From: Bacteroidales bacterium | GTDB lineage: Bacteria > Bacteroidota > Bacteroidia > Bacteroidales > UBA12077 | Direction of reading: 5' to 3' | NCBI GenBank assembly: GCA_028282785.1 | Contig: JANQHE010000018.1 | Location: forward strand, 1 to 64,000 | DNA: 64,000 bases | Shown: piece by piece, positions 8,983 to 19,347 of the stretch | Layout of the letters: each line of letters begins with the position of its first letter | How positions within the stretch are numbered: the stretch's first letter is position 1 | The notes under the pieces: model-generated | Database searches by the model: none | What the model was told of the DNA's origin: nothing | Seen by the model: the letters and a program-made list of their open reading frames with translations, nothing else | Made by a program: the position numbers and the translations under genes

Positions 8983-11900
8983 ATGAAAACTTCAGAGGCA
9001 AAGATTAAAAAAATCCTTGATCAATTAAAATCCGAAAATATTAAAACATGGTTTGATTTAGGATTATTTTTAGATCGTGTAAAAGAAAATAGAAAAGTAC
9101 CTCAAAAAAGATTTCTAGGATCATATGATGATTTCAAAAGCTACATTTGTAAAAGTGATTTTGCCTTTTTAACTTATCAGTATTCAATTGATGGTGTAAG
9201 TATTGAAGTTGAAAAATATACCAAAATATTTAGAAATAAATTTAAAGGATCAAAAATTCATTATATAGCTGGAAAGTTTTATCCGGAAGCAAAAAAAATA
9301 GTACCTAATTATGTAAAAAAATTCGAATTACCACAAATCCAAGCGTTCGATGATTGGGATTTATATAAGGATTTCTATTTTACTAAATTGGAACGTGGCA
9401 GTAAGGAATACAATGATTTAATAGGCAAGTTCTGGAATCAGACTTTGGATATAATTGAGAATCTTGGAAACTACATTATAGAAAAGAATATACGAATGCT
9501 TTATTTAATTAATGTATGTTCAAATCCGGGAAATGTTTCTTTAAGCTTAGCAGTTGTATTATTGTCAGAATATTTAGGTATTCCGGTTATTAACAACAAC
9601 CATGATTTTTATTGGGAAGGTGGTAATAGAGAAATTGATAAAAAAAGACAGGATTTACCGGATGGACCAAGAGACTTCTTTTTTACAAATTCGCATGTTG
9701 GAGAATTCTTTTCTGTTATAGAAATATTATTTCCATGGGAATCGAGGATATGGATTAATGTAAATATTAATCAACAGCAAAATGAACATTTAATAAAAGT
9801 CAATGGACATAATCCTGCCAGGGTTATGGAAATTGGAACTGCTGTAGATACAACTGTCTTTAGAGACATTTCAAAAAGAAAAAAAATAAATACTTTCTAT
9901 CAATTTGAAAAGATTTTAAGTAGATACTCCGACACGCTTATTAGTTATTCAGCTAAAGATGTAATTGAATCAGATTTAGTTTCATCAGAAAATCCAAGAC
10001 CAATTTTGATTGGAGCTAAAAAAACAAAACCATTAGAGAAATTCCTAAATGAAAATATTGTATTTCTTCAACCGACAAGGATCATTTCAAGAAAAAGAAT
10101 TGAGATTGGATTTGAATTAATAGAAAATTTATTTCAGGAAGAAGAATTCTTTAAACGATTTAAAGAGACAAAACATTTAAAACTAACCATTATAATTACA
10201 GGACCAATTGCTACGGGTCATTATGAGTATTTTAAGCGACTTTTAAGAAAATACCATGAACTATTAAATTCACTGGATGAAGAAATAAGAAATAAAATTT
10301 ATCTGGCATTTCTGTTTAGTGAACTGGATAAACGGCAATTCAAAGACCAATTCGAAAATCCGGTCGGAATACCAGAATTATATAATATTGCATCATTAAT
10401 ATTACTACCAAGTAAAACGGAAGGAAGAGGACTTCCAATTATAGAAGCTACAGCATGTGGAACTCCGATTTTTTGTAGTAGATACTATCCGGAAAATGTA
10501 TACTCAGAAGTAATTGGTGAGCATTTACCTCATTCAGAAAGATTAAAGGTTATTGAATTTGATGGAAAAAACATAACAAAAAAACACGTAAGAAAAATTG
10601 TTGAAAGAGTATTTTTCCCTCACAGGTTTTCGGGTGAGATATATCAAAATCATCAGGTTGTTGATAAACGTTATAGTTTAGATGCATTACGTAACAATAT
10701 TGATGCGATTTGTTATAGCATGTTTCGACAATTGAGATCAAATAAGAAGTCACTAAATCTTGTAAAAAAAGCAATAAGCGAATACAAAACTTTGTGTAGT
10801 TATTCTAATAAAAATCTTAAATCCATAATAAATACAGATAATCGGGAATACTTACCTGGATATGGGCGAATGAGATTTATGATCATGTTAAAATCTTTGA
10901 TTGACCCAAGTTATTTCAGAGTGGAGGAACAATTATTCCGGGGAATTGGATTTAACTATGCCAAAGAATTAGTGGAAAATAGAGTTGTTGATTTCAATGA
11001 AAAACAAAAAACACATTTTTATAATGCGATAGAAGCAATATTCCTTTATAAAAATGGTGAAGTTAATATTCGGCATGATCACTCATTACCTTATAGGCAT
11101 AGAAATAAAAATAATTATCCTTATCAGGATTTTACGATCCAAGAATTAAGTGGGTTAATTAATTCTATATATCACTTAATTCTTGAATCAGAGCAGAAAA
11201 TAAAGATTAGAAAGAATGCACATTTTTTTACGGATATAGATTTAGCTTTGTCACAATTAACTTCCAGTAAATACCTGGCTATAGATGATAGAAAAATCTT
11301 AATAAAAAAACTGCAATCAAATGTTCCAATAGCATACTTTCCCGGAAAATATATTAAAAATGAATTAGAGTTTTTTGCTCTGCAATCAGTACGTTCGCGA
11401 TTAGAATTAGGAATTGAACAAGAACTAACAGAAAAGATAATCCAGGAAAATGGAAATTATATATCGCCAATTTACATAATGGCAAGTAAAGTAACAACGA
11501 TAGAAAATTATAATAGTCAAAGCATTCGTGATTTTATTTTGGAAGGTAGAGATGAAGAACTACTACTATTGTATAAATATAAAATACTTCAGGTTGTTGA
11601 TACAAAGCAGCTAAGTATTGGAGTTCATTTTAATCAATTAGGCGATAAGGCTCTTTCGATTTTAAAGGAAATTAAGAAAGAAAGTGGTTTCATGATATCT
11701 AATCGTCAGGATTCAGCTGTTATGACTGATGTTGTCAATATCGACAGATTCCATATTGGTAAAGTTGAAGATAAGTGGACCGAATCAATATTGGGAATTC
11801 CCATGAATAGTGGATTTATACAATTTGTTCCTGCTGGAATAAGGACAACATTATCTTATCCAACACCGATACAAACCGCAAAAGAATTTAACGAGTATTT

Positions 11901-13149
11901 AAAAGGAGAAGAGTTTAAGAATGCGGTTGAAAAATATGGGGAGAAAGAAATTTATGAGTTGCTAAGAAAGGATGCTGAAACGAAAATGTCTCCAATTAAA
12001 AAAGTTATAGAAGATTTATTAAATAAGGATAAAGAGAAGGACGTTGTTAGTTATGAATTTGTTAGTGGTGTTTACAAAGACGGCATGCCATGGAACGGCG
12101 TAATTGCCAAAGCACATTTAAGTAAAAATGGAAATTGGAAATTTATTGCAAAATCAAGTGAAAAAACTAAAAAAGTAACAGAGTTCGTAAAGGAGTTGGA
12201 AAAAGAAGAGAAAAAATCAGCAAAAATAGCATGGAATGGAGGTTATATTCTTAATGCAGAGTTAGTTGGAAAGTTGGGATTGCCGGAATCTTACATAGGA
12301 TCACCATTAGGGTTGTTAATATCTAATCGAAAATTGTTAAGTGCACCTCTATTTAATAAGCCGGCTTTAATATTTCAAAATGGCAATGTTAATATCTCAA
12401 GGGTAAATTGTTCAAAAGGTATTATTGTTTCACGTGGAACAGATAGCATCGAACTTTCAGCAGATCAGTATAATGCAAAACCACAAAAAAACATAGCCGT
12501 ATTTTACGATTTGATGTTTGATAAAAATGAAATTGAAGTGGAAAATAGTGTCATAGTTAGGTTGGCTGGAAATATCATTAAAGACATTGTATATGTTAAT
12601 GATAAACAGAAAGTTAGTATCATTCCAGTTGGTTTAACTTTTGTTTTTCCAAAAAAACAATTCTCCGGTACCTGGAAAGTTAATGATGAGTTAAATATTG
12701 TAATTAATGGTTTGGAAAATATTGATTATGCTGTAGAAGCAGGACCTATGTTGATTAAGAACGGAGAGGTTGTTTTAAATATGGAATTGGAAGGTTGGAA
12801 AACAAATAACTCAATAAAAACACAAGCTGCACGATTGGATTATACCGATATGCGAGGACCTAAAATAGCTGCAGGAATTGACAAGGAAGGTGATCTTATT
12901 GTACTTACAATAAATGGTAGAATAAGAGAATCAGTTGGTGCTACACACTACGATATGGCGGATATATTAAAGAAATTTGGTATTCAAACAGCAATGGGTT
13001 TTGATCCGGGAGGTAGCAGCACGTTAGTAGTTAATGGTAAAACATTAAATATTTCTCCATACAATAGCCAATACGAAGAAAATGTTTATGCACTTCCTCC
13101 CGAACCAAGAGCGGTTTCTAACGTAGTAATGGGATACATTAATTCATAA
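8983..13149 (+). CDS. Fusion protein: N-terminal GT-B glycosyltransferase plus C-terminal phosphodiester glycosidase (NAGPA-like) domain
   Basis: N-terminal half: ELYNIASLILLPSKTEGRGLPIIEATACGTPIF (GT4 EX7E region). C-terminal: RGPKIAAGIDKEGDLIVLTINGR...GATHYDMADILKKFGIQTAMGFDPGGSSTLVVNGK (NAGPA-type). ATG at 8983 preferred over the TTG at 8977. Confidence 0.85.
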   Translation: MKTSEAKIKKILDQLKSENIKTWFDLGLFLDRVKENRKVPQKRFLGSYDDFKSYICKSDFAFLTYQYSIDGVSIEVEKYTKIFRNKFKGSKIHYIAGKFYPEAKKIVPNYVKKFELPQIQAFDDWDLYKDFYFTKLERGSKEYNDLIGKFWNQTLDIIENLGNYIIEKNIRMLYLINVCSNPGNVSLSLAVVLLSEYLGIPVINNNHDFYWEGGNREIDKKRQDLPDGPRDFFFTNSHVGEFFSVIEILFPWESRIWINVNINQQQNEHLIKVNGHNPARVMEIGTAVDTTVFRDISKRKKINTFYQFEKILSRYSDTLISYSAKDVIESDLVSSENPRPILIGAKKTKPLEKFLNENIVFLQPTRIISRKRIEIGFELIENLFQEEEFFKRFKETKHLKLTIIITGPIATGHYEYFKRLLRKYHELLNSLDEEIRNKIYLAFLFSELDKRQFKDQFENPVGIPELYNIASLILLPSKTEGRGLPIIEATACGTPIFCSRYYPENVYSEVIGEHLPHSERLKVIEFDGKNITKKHVRKIVERVFFPHRFSGEIYQNHQVVDKRYSLDALRNNIDAICYSMFRQLRSNKKSLNLVKKAISEYKTLCSYSNKNLKSIINTDNREYLPGYGRMRFMIMLKSLIDPSYFRVEEQLFRGIGFNYAKELVENRVVDFNEKQKTHFYNAIEAIFLYKNGEVNIRHDHSLPYRHRNKNNYPYQDFTIQELSGLINSIYHLILESEQKIKIRKNAHFFTDIDLALSQLTSSKYLAIDDRKILIKKLQSNVPIAYFPGKYIKNELEFFALQSVRSRLELGIEQELTEKIIQENGNYISPIYIMASKVTTIENYNSQSIRDFILEGRDEELLLLYKYKILQVVDTKQLSIGVHFNQLGDKALSILKEIKKESGFMISNRQDSAVMTDVVNIDRFHIGKVEDKWTESILGIPMNSGFIQFVPAGIRTTLSYPTPIQTAKEFNEYLKGEEFKNAVEKYGEKEIYELLRKDAETKMSPIKKVIEDLLNKDKEKDVVSYEFVSGVYKDGMPWNGVIAKAHLSKNGNWKFIAKSSEKTKKVTEFVKELEKEEKKSAKIAWNGGYILNAELVGKLGLPESYIGSPLGLLISNRKLLSAPLFNKPALIFQNGNVNISRVNCSKGIIVSRGTDSIELSADQYNAKPQKNIAVFYDLMFDKNEIEVENSVIVRLAGNIIKDIVYVNDKQKVSIIPVGLTFVFPKKQFSGTWKVNDELNIVINGLENIDYAVEAGPMLIKNGEVVLNMELEGWKTNNSIKTQAARLDYTDMRGPKIAAGIDKEGDLIVLTINGRIRESVGATHYDMADILKKFGIQTAMGFDPGGSSTLVVNGKTLNISPYNSQYEENVYALPPEPRAVSNVVMGYINS

Positions 13150-13153
13150 GAAA

Positions 13154-14281
13154 TTGGCAGGAATTTATTTACATATACCTTTTTGTAAAGGTAAATGCGC
13201 ATATTGCGATTTTTATTCGGTTGGAAATATCAAACTTAAGGAAGTATTTATTGAAGCTATTTGCAAAGAAATTGAATTACAAAAGGATTATTTAAAAGGC
13301 GAATCGATTCAAACAATTTATTTTGGAGGAGGCACACCATCTTTACTTTCACCGCAAGAACTCGAAAAAATCATTGAACAGATACGTAGCTATTTTGATG
13401 TTGGAAAAAGAAACGAAATTACATTAGAAGCAAATCCGGATGATTTAACCAAAGAATACCTAAAAGCGATTAAAAAAATTGGAATTAATAGGTTAAGTGT
13501 TGGTATACAATCATTTAATAATGATGACTTACGGAGAATGAAAAGAAAACATTCTGCTGATCAAGCAATAAGGACGGTAAGATATGCACAGGAGCAAGGG
13601 TTTAAAAATATAAGTATTGATTTACTTTATGGCTTACCGGATTTGAACTTGCAACAGTGGGAAAAAAATATCGAGCAGGCATTAAATTTAAATATTCAGC
13701 ATATTTCAGCATATCATTTAACAATTGAACCCAAAACGTTATTTTATAAATATTACCAAAATGGTAATTTGAATTTACCACCGGAAGATGAAAGTTTAGA
13801 TCAGTTCGGAAAGTTGATAGAAAAAACCGAGCAAAAAGGTTTTTTACATTATGAAATTTCCAATTTTGCCAAGGATGGATTTCTTTCATTACACAACACG
13901 AATTATTGGAGAGGTATAAAGTATTTAGGATTAGGTCCTTCTGCGCATTCGTATAATTTAACTTCGCGACATTGGAATATTCAAAACCTTCGTGGATATT
14001 TGGACGAAATATTCAAAGGAAAAATACCATGCGAAGAAGAAAATTTGTCAAAAAATGAAAAATTTAATGATTATTTGATCACATCGTTAAGAACAATGTG
14101 GGGATTAAATACCGAAAAGATTGAACACGAATTTGGAATAGATTTTAAAAAACACATTGAAAAAAAATCAAGCAGATTTTTAAAAGAGAATTTTTTGATA
14201 AAATCGGGGAATAATTTTAAATTGACAAAAAAGGGAATCTTTATTTCTGATCACATCATTTTATCATTTCTTAAAGATTAA
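13154..14281 (+). CDS. hemW: Radical SAM family heme chaperone HemW / oxygen-independent coproporphyrinogen-III oxidase-like
   Basis: YLHIPFCKGKCAYCDFYS CxxxCxxC motif, TIYFGGGTPSLLS, LEANPDDLT, RLSVGIQSFNNDDL, GLGPSAHSY; TTG start. Confidence 0.93.
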   Translation: MAGIYLHIPFCKGKCAYCDFYSVGNIKLKEVFIEAICKEIELQKDYLKGESIQTIYFGGGTPSLLSPQELEKIIEQIRSYFDVGKRNEITLEANPDDLTKEYLKAIKKIGINRLSVGIQSFNNDDLRRMKRKHSADQAIRTVRYAQEQGFKNISIDLLYGLPDLNLQQWEKNIEQALNLNIQHISAYHLTIEPKTLFYKYYQNGNLNLPPEDESLDQFGKLIEKTEQKGFLHYEISNFAKDGFLSLHNTNYWRGIKYLGLGPSAHSYNLTSRHWNIQNLRGYLDEIFKGKIPCEEENLSKNEKFNDYLITSLRTMWGLNTEKIEHEFGIDFKKHIEKKSSRFLKENFLIKSGNNFKLTKKGIFISDHIILSFLKD

Positions 14282-14283
14282 TT

Positions 14284-17205
14284 ATGAAATCAAAACCGAA
14301 ATTATCGGAACGGGAAGAGCAGTTAAATATGGCACTTCTTGGTGCCGATTTGGGAATGTGGGACTGGAACATGATTGATAATACATTAAAAATAAATGAG
14401 TTATGGGCTAAAATGATTGGATACTCAATGAAAGAACTTGGTGGTCCAACCATTTCATTTAAGGTTTGGCAAGACTTGTTACAAGCAGATGATTTTGAAA
14501 ATGCAATTAAACGGTTTGAAGATCATGTAAATGCAAATACAAATATTTATGAGACAGAATTCCGAATGAGGCATAAAAATGGAAATTGGGTTTGGATACT
14601 ATCTAGAGGTAAAGTTCTGGAATGGGAAGGACAAAAGCCTGTTCGGGCGCTAGGAACACATTTGGACATTACTGATTCGAAAATAGCGGAAATACAACTA
14701 AAAGAAAGTGAAGAAAAATTTCGGTTACTTTTTGAAAAATCAAATGATCCTATCTTATTAATTGATGATTATTATTTTGTTGAGTGTAACGATGCTGCAG
14801 TACGAATTTTAGGATTTCAATCAAAGGAAGAAATATTTAAAACTCACCCTTCAAAATTATCACCGGAATATCAACCGGATGGAAAATTATCGTATCAGAA
14901 GGCCCAGGAAATGATGGATATAGCTTATAAGAAAGGTTATCATCGGTTTGAGTGGATACATATAGATGTGCAGGCTAAAGAGATGCTTATGGATGTTGCA
15001 TTGACAAAAATCCCTTATAAAGGAAAAGAGATGATTTTTACGGTATGGAGAGATATTACAAAGCAGAAAGAGCATGAAAAATCCTTAATAGAGAGCGAAA
15101 AAAAATATAGTACTTTATTTGAACAAGCAGCAGATGGAATTTTAGTCGGTATTAGAGCTGGTAAAATTGTTGAAGCAAATGAAAGTATTTGTAAACTATC
15201 AGGATATAATAAGAAAGATCTGATAGGACAAAGTATAAGCATGTTGTTTAATCATAAAGAATTGAATAATAACCCATTGAGATATGATCTTGTAAAAAGG
15301 GGAGATACGGTTGTAAGAGAAAGAGAGCTTATTCGAAAAGATGAAAAGAGGATTTTTGTTGAAATGAACACAAAAATTCTTGAAGATGGCAGAACTCAGA
15401 CCTTATTCAGAGATATGTCAAAAAGGAAACAGGCTGAAAGTATTCTTCGCGAGAATGAAGAAAAATATCGACTACTTTTTGAAAATGCAAACGATGCAAT
15501 TTTTTTGATGAACAATGAATTATTCATTGATTGTAATCAGAAAACACTTGAAATGTTTGGTTGTAAAAAAGAAGAAATAATAGGACAACAGCCTTATAAA
15601 TTTAGTCCCAAATATCAACCTGATGGTGAGAAATCAAAAGAAAAAGCATCAAGGAAAATAAAAGAAGCTCTTAATGGTGAAGGAAAAACTTTCGAATGGG
15701 TACATAAAAAACTGGATGGAACAGAATTCTATGCTGAGGTGAACTTAAATGTTTTTACTTTTCATGAAAATAGAAGAATTCAGGCAATTGTAAGGGATAT
15801 AACGGAAAGAAAGGAAGCTGAAATGGCATTGAAAAATAGCGAGGAAAAGTATCGTTTATTGATTGAAAGACAAAGCGATATTGTTGTTAAAATCAATCCT
15901 CAGGGACAATTTTTATTTGTAAGCCCATCATATTGTGAAATGTTTGGTAAAAAGGAAAAAGAATTGTTAGGAAAAAGATTTTTGCCTTTAGTACATAAAG
16001 ATGATCGGGAGCATACGGAAGATGAAATGAAAAAACTCTATAAATCTCCTTATACATGTTATATAGAACAGCGAGCGAAAACAAAAGATGGGTGGAAATG
16101 GTTAGCCTGGGCGAATAAATCCATATTAGATGAGAAAGGAAAAGTTATTGAAATTATTGGTGTTGGAAGAGATATTACTGAAAAGAAAGTAGCAGAAAAG
16201 CTAAGAATAGAAAGTGAGGAAAAACTTAGTAATATTTATCATAGCAGTTCTGATATAATCTTAATTATTAACAAAAAAAGAAAAATGATAAGCGTTAATC
16301 GGGCAATCGAAAAACATTTAGAATATTCTCCGAATGAATTAATAGGAAAATCTCCTGAAAAAATTATTAGAAGATCGGATTGGGAAATTGTTGGTGATAG
16401 AATTACCAAAATTCTAGCAGGAGAAAAGTTAACTGCACGCGAATTTAGTATGGTTTCAAAAAAAGGAGAAGAAATACCATTTGAAGGTAATAGTAAGCTA
16501 ATTAGTTATGAAGGAAAAAAAGCCGTTTTATCTGTAATAAGAAATATAAAGGAACGAAAGGAGCTGGAACAGCGAATTTTTGATGTAATGATAGAGACAG
16601 AAGAAAAAGAAAGACAAAGGCTTTCAAGTGATATACATGACGAAGTTGGTCCATTATTGTCCAGTTTAAAAATGTATATCGAAATGTTAAATCAGAATAA
16701 TGAAAAACAAGACTATATAAAAAGAAAATTACAAGAATTAGTAAAAGAAACGATTAATAATGTGCGTGAAGTATCAAATGCTTTAAGTCCTAATGTTTTG
16801 AATCAATACGGTTTAGTATCTGCAATAAAATCATTTATTTTTAATCAAAAGGGAATTGTTAATATCAATTTTAATAGCAAAATAAAGGAAGAAAGGTTCG
16901 GGGTAAAAATAGAAACAGTTTATTATAGGATTATTAAAGAGCTTATAAATAATACATTAAAACATGCAAAGGCACAAAAAATAGAAATAGAACTGGAATA
17001 TGAAAATCAATATTTGATATTAAAATATAAAGATGACGGGATAGGCATTAATGAAAAAGCATTAAAAAAGAATAAAACGAAAGGCTTGGGTTTAAGTAAC
17101 ATTGAAAACAGAATCAAAACAATTAATGGTAAATTTTCCATAACTTCTGAAAAAAATAAAGGATTTAAATTTGAATTATTAACAGAAGTTAAACATAATA
17201 AGTGA
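14284..17205 (+). CDS. Multi-PAS (about six) sensor histidine kinase, HisKA_3 type
   Basis: Repeated PAS/PAC units (EEKYRLLFENANDAIF...RDITERKEAE), H-box RLSSDIHDEVGPLLSSLKMY, HATPase KGLGLSNIENRI. Confidence 0.92.
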   Translation: MKSKPKLSEREEQLNMALLGADLGMWDWNMIDNTLKINELWAKMIGYSMKELGGPTISFKVWQDLLQADDFENAIKRFEDHVNANTNIYETEFRMRHKNGNWVWILSRGKVLEWEGQKPVRALGTHLDITDSKIAEIQLKESEEKFRLLFEKSNDPILLIDDYYFVECNDAAVRILGFQSKEEIFKTHPSKLSPEYQPDGKLSYQKAQEMMDIAYKKGYHRFEWIHIDVQAKEMLMDVALTKIPYKGKEMIFTVWRDITKQKEHEKSLIESEKKYSTLFEQAADGILVGIRAGKIVEANESICKLSGYNKKDLIGQSISMLFNHKELNNNPLRYDLVKRGDTVVRERELIRKDEKRIFVEMNTKILEDGRTQTLFRDMSKRKQAESILRENEEKYRLLFENANDAIFLMNNELFIDCNQKTLEMFGCKKEEIIGQQPYKFSPKYQPDGEKSKEKASRKIKEALNGEGKTFEWVHKKLDGTEFYAEVNLNVFTFHENRRIQAIVRDITERKEAEMALKNSEEKYRLLIERQSDIVVKINPQGQFLFVSPSYCEMFGKKEKELLGKRFLPLVHKDDREHTEDEMKKLYKSPYTCYIEQRAKTKDGWKWLAWANKSILDEKGKVIEIIGVGRDITEKKVAEKLRIESEEKLSNIYHSSSDIILIINKKRKMISVNRAIEKHLEYSPNELIGKSPEKIIRRSDWEIVGDRITKILAGEKLTAREFSMVSKKGEEIPFEGNSKLISYEGKKAVLSVIRNIKERKELEQRIFDVMIETEEKERQRLSSDIHDEVGPLLSSLKMYIEMLNQNNEKQDYIKRKLQELVKETINNVREVSNALSPNVLNQYGLVSAIKSFIFNQKGIVNINFNSKIKEERFGVKIETVYYRIIKELINNTLKHAKAQKIEIELEYENQYLILKYKDDGIGINEKALKKNKTKGLGLSNIENRIKTINGKFSITSEKNKGFKFELLTEVKHNK

Positions 17206-17206
17206 T

Positions 17207-17572
17207 ATGAATATATTGATAGTTGATGATAGCAAGGAGTTCCGTAATGCGTTTAAATTTATGCTAATGGAGCATTTCAGTGATAGGTATGATGAAATTT
17301 ACGAAGCGGAAAATGGCGAGGAATGTTTGAAAATAATTAAAAATTATTCCGTAGATATAATTTTTATGGACAAGCAAATGCCTGTTATGGATGGAATAAA
17401 AGCAACCAAAATAATAGTTGATCAGTACAGAAATATTAAAGTAATTGCACTTTCATTTCATTCCGAGTTGGACGACATTAAAGCCATGCTGGAAGCAGGT
17501 GCAAGAAACTATATAATTAAAGAAGAAATAACACCTGATATTATAGCTAATTGCCTTAATTTTATTTGGTAG
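17207..17572 (+). CDS. Single-domain response regulator (receiver only)
   Basis: ILIVDDSKEFR, IIFMDKQMPVMDGI, VIALSFHSE; ends at residue 121 with no output domain. Confidence 0.92.
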   Translation: MNILIVDDSKEFRNAFKFMLMEHFSDRYDEIYEAENGEECLKIIKNYSVDIIFMDKQMPVMDGIKATKIIVDQYRNIKVIALSFHSELDDIKAMLEAGARNYIIKEEITPDIIANCLNFIW

Positions 17573-18845
17573 CAATATTGATTAATTCAAAGAGTTTTTC
17601 TTCTAACGTATCATAAGAAAAGTACTTTTTACCTAATTCATAATTATATTCTGCTATTTCTTTGTTCAAATTATCATTATGTATTACATCTTGCATTTCT
17701 TTTAATGCTTTATCAGTTATTACATTATCTTCAAGCATTACTGTTTTAAACCCTTTACTTCCAATATCCGGCCAATATACAGGTTTATAATTATTTACAA
17801 AAATTGGACGCTTTGCTAAAACAGCTTCTACAAAGGCATTTCCAAAACCCTCGTATGTACTGAAGTATGTACATGCCCGGGCATGGGCATACGCATCAGA
17901 TAATGAATAGGATTTACCGGTTGTATTTATGGAATGACTTTTTGAAGAAAAACTATGATAAACAAACAATACCTGTTTACTTAATTTCAAATCATGAATT
18001 AAGTCTACCAAGTCCATATAGTATTCGCTACCAGCATCATCTGCATAGTTACCTGTAATTACTAACTTAATTTTATCATTTTGAAGCTTATCAATTAATT
18101 TAATTGCAGTTTCAATACCTTTACGACGAACGATTCTTGTTATTTGGAACAAAAGAATATCATCTTTCTCAACACCCAGATCTTCTCTAATATTTTTATT
18201 ATGATCAGTAATTAAGCCAAAGGATTTGGTAAAATCCATAACATTTGGAACTACCACTGAATTCCGGTTAAATCTTACTTTTAATGTTTCTTGAGCATAT
18301 AAGTTTATGACAGCATGATAACTGTTTGGTAATCGCAGAGGGAATTCATTCTCTACAAATTCATTGATTTTGGGATGAGGAGAAACATATCTGTCTCCTC
18401 GTTCCCATGCAAAATCGTGATCATGAGTAATAATCGGCTTATTCGTTTTTATAACAGCATTCTTTATGGCAATTCCCATGGAAATATGTGAAGGCAAACA
18501 AGAAGCATTCTCAGACAGTAGCAAGTCAATTTTGTATTGATGAATCCATTTTACAATCTTATCTTCAATAACTTTAGCGTAAAGTTGAAGGTGTTCTATT
18601 AATTCATCCTGGTTAAAATCCGGATGAAAAAACGCTTTTTTCTGCTCCCAGTAACTCTCCGGTGAAAAGAAAGACATTTCCGGTACTCTGGTTTCATGTG
18701 AACAATCAATTTTTCTACCCTCAAATTGACCAGATATAATGAATATTTCATGACCCATTTTTTGAAAAACTTCTATCCATTTTTCAGTTTCAAGTGCTAC
18801 TCCGTCAACACCTCCAATTCTTCCTATTATAATGCCAATTTTCAT
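17562..18845 (-). CDS. GT4-type glycosyltransferase
   Basis: GGVDGVALETEKW, ITRIVRRKGIETAIKLI, TYFSTYEGFGNAFVEAVLAKRPIFVNNY. Confidence 0.88.
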   Translation of the reverse strand: MKIGIIIGRIGGVDGVALETEKWIEVFQKMGHEIFIISGQFEGRKIDCSHETRVPEMSFFSPESYWEQKKAFFHPDFNQDELIEHLQLYAKVIEDKIVKWIHQYKIDLLLSENASCLPSHISMGIAIKNAVIKTNKPIITHDHDFAWERGDRYVSPHPKINEFVENEFPLRLPNSYHAVINLYAQETLKVRFNRNSVVVPNVMDFTKSFGLITDHNKNIREDLGVEKDDILLFQITRIVRRKGIETAIKLIDKLQNDKIKLVITGNYADDAGSEYYMDLVDLIHDLKLSKQVLFVYHSFSSKSHSINTTGKSYSLSDAYAHARACTYFSTYEGFGNAFVEAVLAKRPIFVNNYKPVYWPDIGSKGFKTVMLEDNVITDKALKEMQDVIHNDNLNKEIAEYNYELGKKYFSYDTLEEKLFELINIATK

Positions 18846-18942
18846 GATTACTTTATTTTAATTACCATGTAAAGTTAAGAATACTGCCTCTATTATTGAA
18901 TTAATCAATTAAATTTGTATTTAATTAATTATTAAAAAAAGC

Positions 18943-19329
18943 ATGAAATTAATTTTGAATTTATCGTTCTTAATTGCGTTAAATATAGCAGGTTTTAGCC
19001 AGGAAGTCAATACTTGTTATACCGAGATTAATTGCCGGGATTTTAATCTAATCATAGAAAATAAAGATCCTGTAATTATTGATATAAGATTTCAAAGGGC
19101 CTACAAAAAGGAAAGAATAATAGGAGCTCAAAATGCAGCTGATAAAATAGCCCTTAAAGAATTACTGAATGATATCGATAAAAATATGATTGTATTGGTT
19201 TATTGTAAAGAAGGAAGCCGCAGTAGAACCGCTTGTGAAATTATCTGTAAAGACCTTAATTTTAAAAATGTATTTAGCCTAAATAGTGGTTTTATGAGTT
19301 GGAAAAAGAAAGGATATCCAACAAACTAA
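18943..19329 (+). CDS. Exported rhodanese-like domain protein
   Basis: Signal peptide; VIIDIRFQRAYKKERIIGAQNA; active-site loop VLVYCKEGSRSRTAC. Confidence 0.88.
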   Translation: MKLILNLSFLIALNIAGFSQEVNTCYTEINCRDFNLIIENKDPVIIDIRFQRAYKKERIIGAQNAADKIALKELLNDIDKNMIVLVYCKEGSRSRTACEIICKDLNFKNVFSLNSGFMSWKKKGYPTN

Positions 19330-19347
19330 GTTAAATTTAACAAGTAA

